Assembly (NCBI GenBank): GCA_014379075.1
Contig: JACMMN010000108.1
Location: 1 to 21,918, forward strand
Source of the DNA: Pyrinomonadaceae bacterium
GTDB taxonomy: Bacteria > Acidobacteriota > Blastocatellia > Pyrinomonadales > Pyrinomonadaceae
DNA length: 21,918 bases
Reading direction: 5' to 3'
Both the position numbers and the translations under genes were made by a program. The notes under the pieces are model-generated. The model worked only from the letters and a program-made list of their open reading frames with translations. It had not been told where the DNA came from and searched no databases. This document shows positions 15,153 to 21,918 of the stretch, piece after piece (position 1 is the first letter of the stretch; the number at the start of each line of letters is the position of its first letter).

Positions 15153-16233
15153 TGTCAGTCAGTTGCCGGGATAATCCCTCGATCAAATCTACCGTTGTTT
15201 CCGCCGCATCCTTTTTTCCTAATTTTTTTGCTGCCGCTTCCATGTCTCCGATCTTCTCGGGCTTGCCTGTCAATTCACCAATTTCTTTTGCTAAATTTTC
15301 ACCGCTCAAATCCTTCTGCAGCAGCATTTTCGCCGCTCCGGCGTTTTGAAGCGCCTCGGCGTTCTTTCGCTGGTGATCGTCGGCGGCGGTCGGCAGCGGT
15401 ATCATGATCGACGCTTTTCCGGCGGCGGCGAGTTCGGCACATGTCGTTGCCCCCGCACGGCAGATGACGAGATCGGCCTTTGCAAATTCAAGGAACATAT
15501 CCGAAATGAACGGCCTGACATCGGCGTTCTGAAAACTCGAACGGTCGTAAAGCTCGCGAACCCTGGCAAAATCGGATTCGCCCGTCTGATGAGTGATCTT
15601 CAGCCGCTCGGCATATGCCTGTAAATGTTCAAGTGCGTCAGTCATCGAATTATTTATAGCTCTCGCTCCCTGTGAGCCTCCGAATATGACGATGTGCAAA
15701 TTGCCGTCCCGCTGCCTCGGTTCGACATCGAAAAACTCTTTTCGCACAGGATTTCCAGTGACGACGCCTTTCGAGCCGAAAAACGGCAGCGCTTCGTCAA
15801 AGGTCAGCGCGGCTTTATCCACAAACCTCGCAAGCTGCCGATTCGTAAAGCCGGGCAATGCGTTCGAATCCATGACAAGCGTCGGGATCCGCATTAGGCT
15901 CGCCATTAAAAGAACGGGTCCGGAAACATATCCGCCTGCTCCGACTACGACATCAGGCTTAAATTCCCGTAGGAGTTTTCGTGCCTCCATAAAGCTTTTC
16001 GGCAGGATCGCCAACCCTTTCAGCTTTCCGATGATACCCACATTTTTCAGACCCGCGCTGTCGATCAGCGAAAGCTGAAAGCCGCTGTCTGGAACTATTT
16101 TCGTTTCAAGCCCCCGCGTCGTGCCGACAAACAAGACCTCCGAAGATTCGTCGCGCCGCATTATCTCTTTCGCTACCGCTATGCCCGGAAAAATATGCCC
16201 GCCCGTCCCGCCGGCGGCTATGAGTATTCGCAT
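15145..16233 (-). CDS. murG: UDP-N-acetylglucosamine--lipid I N-acetylglucosaminyltransferase
   Basis: GT28 glycosyltransferase on the inner face of the membrane that converts lipid I to lipid II. 362 residues. Marks are GGTGGHIFPG (8-17), VVGAGGYVSGP (~97-106), NALPGFTNR (~124-132), FGGSQGARAIN (~184-194) and the UDP-GlcNAc pocket CRAGATTCAELAAAGK, followed by the DDHQRKNAEAL stretch. The usual HEQN before the PG.TNR loop reads MDSN here, a family variation and not a sign of inactivity. It starts 3 bases after ftsW and overlaps murC by 8 bases, so the three genes are translated as a block. Start supported by alignment of the first strand (MRILIAAGGTGGH). Confidence 0.97.
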   Translation of the reverse strand: MRILIAAGGTGGHIFPGIAVAKEIMRRDESSEVLFVGTTRGLETKIVPDSGFQLSLIDSAGLKNVGIIGKLKGLAILPKSFMEARKLLREFKPDVVVGAGGYVSGPVLLMASLMRIPTLVMDSNALPGFTNRQLARFVDKAALTFDEALPFFGSKGVVTGNPVRKEFFDVEPRQRDGNLHIVIFGGSQGARAINNSMTDALEHLQAYAERLKITHQTGESDFARVRELYDRSSFQNADVRPFISDMFLEFAKADLVICRAGATTCAELAAAGKASIMIPLPTAADDHQRKNAEALQNAGAAKMLLQKDLSGENLAKEIGELTGKPEKIGDMEAAAKKLGKKDAAETTVDLIEGLSRQLTDNV

Positions 16234-16236
16234 AAG

Positions 16237-17394
16237 CTACCGCCTGTTCGATCTCTTCGGCACTTTATGCTCTGTTTCCTCACCGCGTTCCGCTACTTCT
16301 TTTTGTCCCGAATGCTGCGAAATATTCAGCAAAATCCCCACCGCAAACAGAGTCACAAGCACTGACGAGCCGCCGTAAGATATAAACGGCAGCGGAATAC
16401 CCTTCGCCGGCAGAATCGAGATCACGACGCTGATATTAAAAAGTGCCTGAACGATAATTCCCGTGATAATGCCGATTCCCAGCAGCATTCCAAACCTGTC
16501 TGGTGCAAGCAAAGCCGCCCGCGTCCCACGCCACAGCAGCAAAGCGAATGCGATAACGACTGCCAGAGTGCCGACCAATCCAAGCTCCTCGCCGACGACC
16601 GAAAAAATGAAATCCGAATACGGGTAAGGCAGATAAAAAAGCTTGGCCTGACCTTTTGCAAAGCCTTCGCCGATGATCCCGCCGGAGCCGATAGCGTAAA
16701 GCGACTGGACAACCTGATAACCCGCATCGTCTGAATGAGCAAAGGGATCAAGAAACGCCATAAGCCGTTCAACTCGCCACGGAGCCACTAAAATCGCCCC
16801 GATCCCAAGCAAAACCATTGCCGCGGCCACAGTTGCGATATGAACTATTTTCGCACCCGCCGCGAAATAAACCGCCGAAAATACGGCGCACAATACGATC
16901 GCCGTTCCCAAATCGGGTTCGAGAAATACAATGCCAGCCAACAGCACGAGGGCGGAAATACAAGGGATCACCGTCGATTTCAGTTCATCGACTGTATTTT
17001 CATGTTTCGTCAGAAAGTACGCCAGAAATATAGGCAGCGCCACTTTTGCCATCTCCGACGGCTGGAATGAGATGCCGCCGAACCGGATCCAGCGACGAGC
17101 TCCATTTATCGGCGGAAAACCGAAAACCGCGATGAGCAGCAAAACGGTGACTATCAAAATTCCGTAAACTACGTACGCATTTTGATATCGGCGGTAATCG
17201 ATGCGGCTAGCGACGAACATAACGCCTAAGCCTATGAGTGTGAATGCAAACTGTTTGTAAAAATATGTATACTGGCTTTGCGACTCCCGCAAAGCGATCA
17301 TCGCCGACGCACTGTAAACCATCGCCGCGCCGAACATCGCCAGCCCTGCGGCGGTAGCGAATAAAAACCAGTCTGTGCGAAGTCTTCCAGTCAT
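16237..17394 (-). CDS. ftsW: Peptidoglycan glycosyltransferase FtsW (SEDS family)
   Basis: Polytopic SEDS protein that polymerises lipid II into septal glycan together with a class B PBP (ftsI, presumably upstream of the window). 385 residues with about ten hydrophobic segments. Signature stretches are NGARRWIRFGGISFQPSE (97-114), LEPDLGTA (158-165) and GQAKLFYLPYPYSDFIFSVVGEE (partly 248-270), where D261 is the catalytic aspartate position of SEDS polymerases; the end has PFISYGGSSV. FtsW rather than RodA follows from location between murD and murG. It begins 5 bases after the small unknown gene and ends 3 bases before murG. Confidence 0.96.
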   Translation of the reverse strand: MTGRLRTDWFLFATAAGLAMFGAAMVYSASAMIALRESQSQYTYFYKQFAFTLIGLGVMFVASRIDYRRYQNAYVVYGILIVTVLLLIAVFGFPPINGARRWIRFGGISFQPSEMAKVALPIFLAYFLTKHENTVDELKSTVIPCISALVLLAGIVFLEPDLGTAIVLCAVFSAVYFAAGAKIVHIATVAAAMVLLGIGAILVAPWRVERLMAFLDPFAHSDDAGYQVVQSLYAIGSGGIIGEGFAKGQAKLFYLPYPYSDFIFSVVGEELGLVGTLAVVIAFALLLWRGTRAALLAPDRFGMLLGIGIITGIIVQALFNISVVISILPAKGIPLPFISYGGSSVLVTLFAVGILLNISQHSGQKEVAERGEETEHKVPKRSNRR

Positions 17395-17399
17395 TTTTT

Positions 17400-17843
17400 C
17401 TACAAAACGTTACGCGGATCGCAAAGCACGACGATCACCGTATATTTTTTTTCAAGTTCAACGAGTTCCTTGTCGCCGTCCTTTCTATCTTGTGCATCCT
17501 CTTCAAAACCGGCGGAAACACCACGACAAATCGGATCATAAAAGCGGATCTCGCGTCCCTTTCCATCGACTAACTTATCTTCTTTGTAATAAGCCTTTAG
17601 CTCATTTAATCTCTTTTCAACGGTAGTATTGTCGGAAGAAATAACCTTTCCTTCCTTATTCTTAATATCCTTTCGGACTTCCGTCTCAAGTTTAATATTT
17701 TCCGGCAAGCGGTCGAATTTGGCGGCGGGTTTGGGTGTCGGGGTCGCTTCCGTTAAAGAATTATTCATGATTTTGCGGTCACAATTCTGATTGCTTTGAA
17801 TCAGGCCAAGGAAAGCCAGGATTATTATGACGGTGATCTTCAT
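17400..17843 (-). CDS. Small exported protein of unknown function inside the dcw cluster
   Basis: 147 residues; I do not recognise the family. The first ~17 residues are a short hydrophobic segment (KITVIIILAFLGLIQ) like a signal peptide. A cysteine at 21 lies near a possible cleavage site, but the preceding residues (SNQN) are a poor lipobox, so a lipoprotein is only possible. A Thr/Pro-rich linker (TEATPTPKPA, ~32-41) follows, then a charged region with many lysines and glutamates, and two further cysteines (C105 in DPICRG and C142 in VVLCDP) that could form a disulfide outside the cytoplasm. Its ATG overlaps the murD stop as ATGA and its stop is 5 bases before ftsW, so it is made in step with wall enzymes. 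A role in the envelope is inference from context alone. Confidence 0.75.
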   Translation of the reverse strand: MKITVIIILAFLGLIQSNQNCDRKIMNNSLTEATPTPKPAAKFDRLPENIKLETEVRKDIKNKEGKVISSDNTTVEKRLNELKAYYKEDKLVDGKGREIRFYDPICRGVSAGFEEDAQDRKDGDKELVELEKKYTVIVVLCDPRNVL

Positions 17844-19228
17844 TTTGCTTCTCCCGCGTGGGCTTGCGCGTTCAGGCTTAACACCTCTTTTTTGAAAACC
17901 ATCCCGCGTTCTTCATAACTTTTGAACATATCGAAGCTGGCGCAGGCCGGAGCCAGCAAAACCGCATCGCCGCTTTGCGCATGTTCAAAACTCTTCCTTA
18001 CCGCATCACGCATGGACTCAGCCCGAATGATCTCCGCGTAGCCTCTAAGCTGAGATTCGATATTATCGCCGTCCTCGCCGATCACAATAAGCGTTCGAAC
18101 CGATCTTTCGATCAGATCGATCAGCGGGTCATACGGAGCGTTTTTTCCGCGTCCGCCAACGATCAGGACGGTCTTCCCCTGATTTTCGCTCAACGCGTCG
18201 AGTGCTTTCGCGGCCGCATCGACGGACGTGGCTTTCGAATCGTTGTAGAAATGTACGCCGTTGATCTCCGCGACAAACTCGATCCGGTGTTCGACTCCTT
18301 TAAAATTGACGATCGTCTCACGCATCGAATCCGGCGATGCTCCGCAGGCCAACCCGGCAGCCAAGGCAGCCAAAACATTTTCGACGTTATGCAGCCCGCG
18401 AAGAAATATCTCGTCCCGCGTCGTCAAAATTTTTTCCTTCCCGTTCGACCTGCACACCAGATCGCGGCCGCGAAGGAACAACCCTTCGTCCAATTCCCTT
18501 TTCACGCTAAAAAGCGACACATTGGCCTTTAATCCTTTTGTCCAACTCGCGGTTATCACGTCGTCCGCATTCAGGATCGCGACATCGTCCGCCGTCTGAT
18601 TCATGAAGATACGATGCTTGGCGAGGGCGTAATCAAGAAACGATTCATAACGGTCAAGGTGATTCGGCGTCACATTCAAACAGATCGCCGCATTCGGATG
18701 AAAATCTTTGATCGTTTCAAGCTGAAAGCTCGATAGCTCAACCACTGTCCACGTATCATCGGCCGAACTTTCGGCCAAACTCAAAAGCGGCGTGCCGATA
18801 TTGCCTCCGACCTGCGTTTCGATGCCGGCATTTTGCAAAATTTCACCGATCAGCGTCGTCGTCGTGGTTTTTCCGTTCGATCCGGTAATACCGACTATCC
18901 GGCCCTTCATAAAACGATATGCCAGTTCGACTTCGCCAATAACTTCACCGTCGTTTCGATCTACGTAACGAGCGGGAATGGTATTCGTCGGCACACCCGG
19001 CGATATCACGACCAAGTCTATCTGATCCAAAAGCCACGACGGGATCTGCCCGCCCATCAGGCCCACATTGTGCGTTTGCTTCAAAGATCTTGCCGCGTCC
19101 GGCCAATTCTCCAGTTCGTTCTTATCGTGCAGAGCGACAACCGCACCGCGTTCCGCCAAAAATTGTGCGGAAGCGGTGCCGGATTTTCCGGCCCCGAGGA
19201 CAAGAGCTTTTTTTCCTGATAACTTCAC
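17840..19228 (-). CDS. murD: UDP-N-acetylmuramoylalanine--D-glutamate ligase
   Basis: Second Mur ligase: adds D-glutamate to UDP-MurNAc-L-Ala. 462 residues. The N-terminal Rossmann loop is LGAGKSGTA (~11-19), the ATP loop GITGSNGKTT (~113-122), the central domain has VELSSFQLE and NVTPNHLDRY, and the C-terminal domain has HRIEFVAEINGVHFYNDSKAT (the substrate-binding stretch, quoted in part), GGRGKNAPY and LLAPACASFDMFKSYEERG, which is typical of MurD. It starts 4 bases after mraY and shares ATGA with the next small gene. mraY-murD adjacency is the standard dcw order. Confidence 0.98.
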   Translation of the reverse strand: MKLSGKKALVLGAGKSGTASAQFLAERGAVVALHDKNELENWPDAARSLKQTHNVGLMGGQIPSWLLDQIDLVVISPGVPTNTIPARYVDRNDGEVIGEVELAYRFMKGRIVGITGSNGKTTTTTLIGEILQNAGIETQVGGNIGTPLLSLAESSADDTWTVVELSSFQLETIKDFHPNAAICLNVTPNHLDRYESFLDYALAKHRIFMNQTADDVAILNADDVITASWTKGLKANVSLFSVKRELDEGLFLRGRDLVCRSNGKEKILTTRDEIFLRGLHNVENVLAALAAGLACGASPDSMRETIVNFKGVEHRIEFVAEINGVHFYNDSKATSVDAAAKALDALSENQGKTVLIVGGRGKNAPYDPLIDLIERSVRTLIVIGEDGDNIESQLRGYAEIIRAESMRDAVRKSFEHAQSGDAVLLAPACASFDMFKSYEERGMVFKKEVLSLNAQAHAGEAK

Positions 19229-19232
19229 TTTC

Positions 19233-20384
19233 TCATCTCAGCTTCAACGTCGATAGACTCAGCAACGCAAACAATATCGCCACGATAAGGAAGCGAAATA
19301 CGATCTTCGGCTCCTTCCATCCCGACAGCTGGAAATGGTGATGCAGCGGTGCCTGGCGAAATATACGCTTTCCGACGCCGCTGTTTCGCTTCGTAAATTT
19401 GAAATAAGAAACCTGCAGCATCACCGAAACCGCTTCGAGAATGAACACACCGCCGATAAACGGCAGGAGAAATTCCTGCTTCGTCAAAATGGCGACCGTG
19501 CCGAGAGCTCCACCGATAGCAAGCGACCCGACATCGCCCATAAAAACTTCCGCGGGCGGTGAGTTGTACCACAAGAAACCCAGGCTCGCACCGACCATCG
19601 CTCCGCAAAATATTGTCAGTTCGGACGATGACGGATTATGCGTCAGGTCGAGATATTCCGACCATCGCCGGTCGCTCGCGACATATGTCAACGCAGTCAG
19701 AGCCGACATCGCGATAAATGTCACGCTGGTCGCCAATCCGTCAAGGCCGTCCGTCAAATTCACCGCGTTCGACGATCCAAGCAGCACAAAAATTATAAAG
19801 ACCAAGTAAACTATCGGCCCGACGTAACTGATACTGATCGCCGGATTGGTTTCCGCAGTGGCTTTTATGAAAGGAATGCTCAGGTTCCACGCATAATTCG
19901 TCAGAAAATAAAGCACCGCCCAAATTCCGACCGCCGTCAGCAATTGCCCCGCCAGTTTTTGTATTCCCGTCAGCCCTAGGCTTCGCTTTTTTACGATCTT
20001 TATATAATCATCGGCGAAACCGACTGCCGCGAACATCGTGGTCGCAATCAGGGCAAGCCACAAAAATAAGTTGTCCAGCCTCGCCCACAGGAGCGTCGAA
20101 AGAAACACCGAACCGATTATCAAAACGCCTCCCATCGTCGGCGTGCCTTTTTTTACCTGATGGTCCTCCGAAAGCTCTTCCCTTATCTCCTGCCCAACCT
20201 TTAGATCCGATAGTTTTTTGATCACCTTGCCGCCAAACAGCAGCGATATGAGAAGCGCCGTGATCGTGGCCATCGCAGTTCGGAACGTAACGTACTGGAT
20301 CACGTTCAAACCCTTGAAAAAATACGATTCGCTCGACGCACCGTATTCCCGGAAGATCATCTGGTAAAGGAAGTAATAAAGCAT
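19233..20384 (-). CDS. mraY: Phospho-N-acetylmuramoyl-pentapeptide-transferase
   Basis: Integral membrane enzyme that transfers phospho-MurNAc-pentapeptide to undecaprenyl phosphate, giving lipid I. 383 residues, a little longer than the usual ~360. Catalytic residues are in place: DD at 125-126 (GFADDYIK), TDGLDGLA at 211-218, D284 in MGDVGS, and the HHH of APLHHHFQLSGW (348-350). HQVKKGTPTMGG (75-86) is the conserved cytoplasmic loop. About ten hydrophobic segments are seen. A loop at ~239-255 (RRWSEYLDLTHNPSSSE) accounts for part of the extra length. No Shine-Dalgarno is seen before the ATG; a tandem heptamer repeat lies there instead. Confidence 0.97.
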   Translation of the reverse strand: MLYYFLYQMIFREYGASSESYFFKGLNVIQYVTFRTAMATITALLISLLFGGKVIKKLSDLKVGQEIREELSEDHQVKKGTPTMGGVLIIGSVFLSTLLWARLDNLFLWLALIATTMFAAVGFADDYIKIVKKRSLGLTGIQKLAGQLLTAVGIWAVLYFLTNYAWNLSIPFIKATAETNPAISISYVGPIVYLVFIIFVLLGSSNAVNLTDGLDGLATSVTFIAMSALTALTYVASDRRWSEYLDLTHNPSSSELTIFCGAMVGASLGFLWYNSPPAEVFMGDVGSLAIGGALGTVAILTKQEFLLPFIGGVFILEAVSVMLQVSYFKFTKRNSGVGKRIFRQAPLHHHFQLSGWKEPKIVFRFLIVAILFALLSLSTLKLR

Positions 20385-20390
20385 TTATTT

Positions 20391-20425
20391 GATTTGCGAT
20401 TTCAGATCTGCGATTTGCGATTTGT
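20391..20425. repeat. Heptanucleotide tandem repeat, five copies, upstream of mraY
   Basis: Five consecutive 7-base units: GATTTGC, GATTTCA, GATCTGC, GATTTGC, GATTTGT. It fills half of the 71-base gap between murF and mraY and ends 6 bases from the mraY start codon, taking the place of a ribosome binding site. Unit number could change by slipped-strand pairing. Confidence 0.8.
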
Positions 20426-20455
20426 CTTTTTACAACTCGACAATACTGCTTTTAC

Positions 20456-21918
20456 TCATCGCATACTTTGCTCACTTACCTCGAACTTTTCAATTAGTTT
20501 TTCAACCACCTTTTCAGTCCGCACACCGCGCGAACCTTTGACCAAAACCACATCGCCGGGCCTGATTTCACGACCCAGCAGGTCACCGGCAATATCGGAA
20601 TCCTCTACAAATGTCGCATCCATTCCCACATCTACCGCCGCTCTGACCATCTCTTTTGCCAATCCGCGAACGCCGATGAGCAGATCAATATTATAACCGG
20701 CAATTGCTCTTCCAACGTTCCTGTGCTGCTCTGTTTCGTCCCGACCGAGTTCCAGCATCTCGCCCGCGACTACTATTTTGCGGAACGCACTTGATCCGCC
20801 TTCAACGAGCGTTTCGACCATGGAAAGCAAAGCCGCCGGATTAGAATTGTATGAATCGTTGATCACCGTAAAACCATCAGCAAAATGCAGCACCTCGCCT
20901 CGCTGCGGCGGCGGTTCAACCGAATGGAGACTGGCCGCTATCTCGCTTAAGGACATTCCAAAATTGTGGCCGACTGCTGCTGCCGCGAGAGCATTCGAAA
21001 TGTTATGCCTGCCGTTTAGCGGAAACGAGACTTCGGATTCACCATCAGGTGTTTTCAGCGTAAATTTCGTCTCGCCAAAACGCGGGAATTCGATGTCGCA
21101 CGCTTGTACGTCGGCCGGCGAATCGATCCCGAACGTGATAGTTCTCCCTTTGCTCAGTCCGCGCATCGCGGCGACACGCGGATCGTCGGCATTCAAAACT
21201 GCAGTCCCGCCGTCTTTCATTCCCTCAATGAGTTCAGCCTTGGCTTTTGCAACGTTTTCGATGGAGCCGAGATGTTCGACGTGAACCGGCAGAACGTTCA
21301 ATTCAACCGCAACGTCCGGCGGCGTGATCTGCGTCAGACGCTGAATTTCATTCATCGGCGTAGACATTCCCATCTCGAGCACGGCAACGTCGTAGCTGTT
21401 GTCTTTTGCCAGGTTCAGAACGGTCAGCGGATGGCCCAATCCATTATTATAATTTTTGATATTGCGCAGAACCTTTAGCCCGCTTGATTGCAGCATGTGG
21501 GCGGTCAGCTCCTTAGCGGTCGTCTTGCCCGCGCTTCCGGTGATGGCCACGACAGGTTTATTCCAATCGAGATATACGGAGTGTGCAAGCCGCTGAAGAG
21601 CGGCGATAGTGTCGTCAACAAAAATCAACTCGCTCTCAAATTGTCCGATTTCGTCTTTATATTCGGCGAATCTGTCGGAGCGAACGACGCAAGCCGCGGC
21701 TCCCCTTTCAAAAGCTGATCGCACATGTTTGGTTGCGTCCTCGAAATCGCCGTTGAAACCGTTGTTAGCATAATCCGGCTGAGCTAGTGCAAAAAAGACA
21801 TCGCCCGCCTGCACGTCGCGTGAGTCGATCGCAAAGGATACTGCGTCACGTTCCAGCAAGGCGGGGTTCATTTTCGATGCCTCGGCTTTCATATTTCTGA
21901 TAGCTGTTTCCAATTTCA
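20456..21918 (-). CDS. murF: UDP-N-acetylmuramoyl-tripeptide--D-alanyl-D-alanine ligase (start at window edge)
   Basis: Last cytoplasmic Mur ligase: adds D-Ala-D-Ala to UDP-MurNAc-tripeptide. About 487 residues. The N-terminal domain has FAIDSRDVQAGDVFFAL; the ATP loop is ITGSAGKTT, where the usual asparagine of GSNGKTT is alanine; the central domain has NYNNGLGHPLTVL and EMGMS; the C-terminal domain has NDSYNSNP and GEMLELG. All are MurF marks. The reading frame reaches the edge: the last visible bases read xTG-AAA-TTG on the minus strand, so the true start is most likely an ATG whose A is base 21919, just outside. A TTG at 21913 is an inferior alternative. The TGA formed by 21918-21916 would be the stop of murE, giving an ATGA overlap (inference). 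Confidence 0.95.
   Translation of the reverse strand, partial: KLETAIRNMKAEASKMNPALLERDAVSFAIDSRDVQAGDVFFALAQPDYANNGFNGDFEDATKHVRSAFERGAAACVVRSDRFAEYKDEIGQFESELIFVDDTIAALQRLAHSVYLDWNKPVVAITGSAGKTTAKELTAHMLQSSGLKVLRNIKNYNNGLGHPLTVLNLAKDNSYDVAVLEMGMSTPMNEIQRLTQITPPDVAVELNVLPVHVEHLGSIENVAKAKAELIEGMKDGGTAVLNADDPRVAAMRGLSKGRTITFGIDSPADVQACDIEFPRFGETKFTLKTPDGESEVSFPLNGRHNISNALAAAAVGHNFGMSLSEIAASLHSVEPPPQRGEVLHFADGFTVINDSYNSNPAALLSMVETLVEGGSSAFRKIVVAGEMLELGRDETEQHRNVGRAIAGYNIDLLIGVRGLAKEMVRAAVDVGMDATFVEDSDIAGDLLGREIRPGDVVLVKGSRGVRTEKVVEKLIEKFEVSEQSMR

Noticed and set aside
17975..18532. 185-codon plus-strand frame opposite murD
   Set aside because: Antisense to conserved murD motifs with no independent coding evidence.
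1..21918. tRNA or rRNA genes, transposases, phage or defence genes
   Set aside because: Scanning both strands by eye gave no cloverleaf, rRNA core sequence, transposase motif or defence-system gene; all long frames are accounted for by core genes.

Overview
The window is a piece of bacterial chromosome of moderate GC, almost entirely coded on the minus strand. Its backbone is the downstream part of a division and cell wall (dcw) cluster. Read in the direction of transcription (right to left) it runs murF, mraY, murD, a small unknown exported protein, ftsW, murG, murC, ftsQ, ftsA, ftsZ, then pdxA and two response regulators. After a probable terminator come valS and nadC, then a convergent plus-strand M3 metallopeptidase, and finally a response regulator followed by the first 130 residues of a HAMP-type sensor kinase cut by the left edge. 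Peptidoglycan precursor genes of Gram-negative type, acidic and proline-rich response regulators, HAMP kinases and the gene order fit an Acidobacteriota-like genome (my guess: class Blastocatellia). This is an inference from style, not a database result.

Region by region: 1-921 is a two-component pair (regulator first, kinase second). 922-1240 is a divergent promoter region. 1241-3421 encodes an exported M3 oligopeptidase ending in a clear terminator. 3498-7432 encodes NadC and ValRS. 7557-10150 encodes two receiver proteins and PdxA. 10276-21918 is the dcw block. MurF, MurD and MurC are Mur ligases; MraY and MurG make lipid I and lipid II; FtsW polymerises glycan; FtsQ, FtsA and FtsZ build the divisome. 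No ddl or murB lies between murC and ftsQ. Several junctions are tightly coupled: ATGA at murD/small ORF, an 8-base overlap at murG/murC, 3-5 base gaps around ftsW, and a probable ATGA at murE/murF at the right edge.

The most unusual signal is inside valS. A short repeat of about 30-37 bases occurs three times in the same orientation and the same reading frame, each at a surface-loop position. One copy is part of a 78-base palindromic element with perfect 20-base arms, and it adds about 26 residues to the catalytic domain. This looks like a family of palindromic mobile repeats that can sit in frame within an essential gene, comparable in principle to Rickettsia palindromic elements. Other structural repeats are a long imperfect hairpin between ftsZ and pdxA and a five-copy heptanucleotide tandem repeat just upstream of mraY. 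No tRNA, rRNA, CRISPR array, transposase or phage gene was seen.
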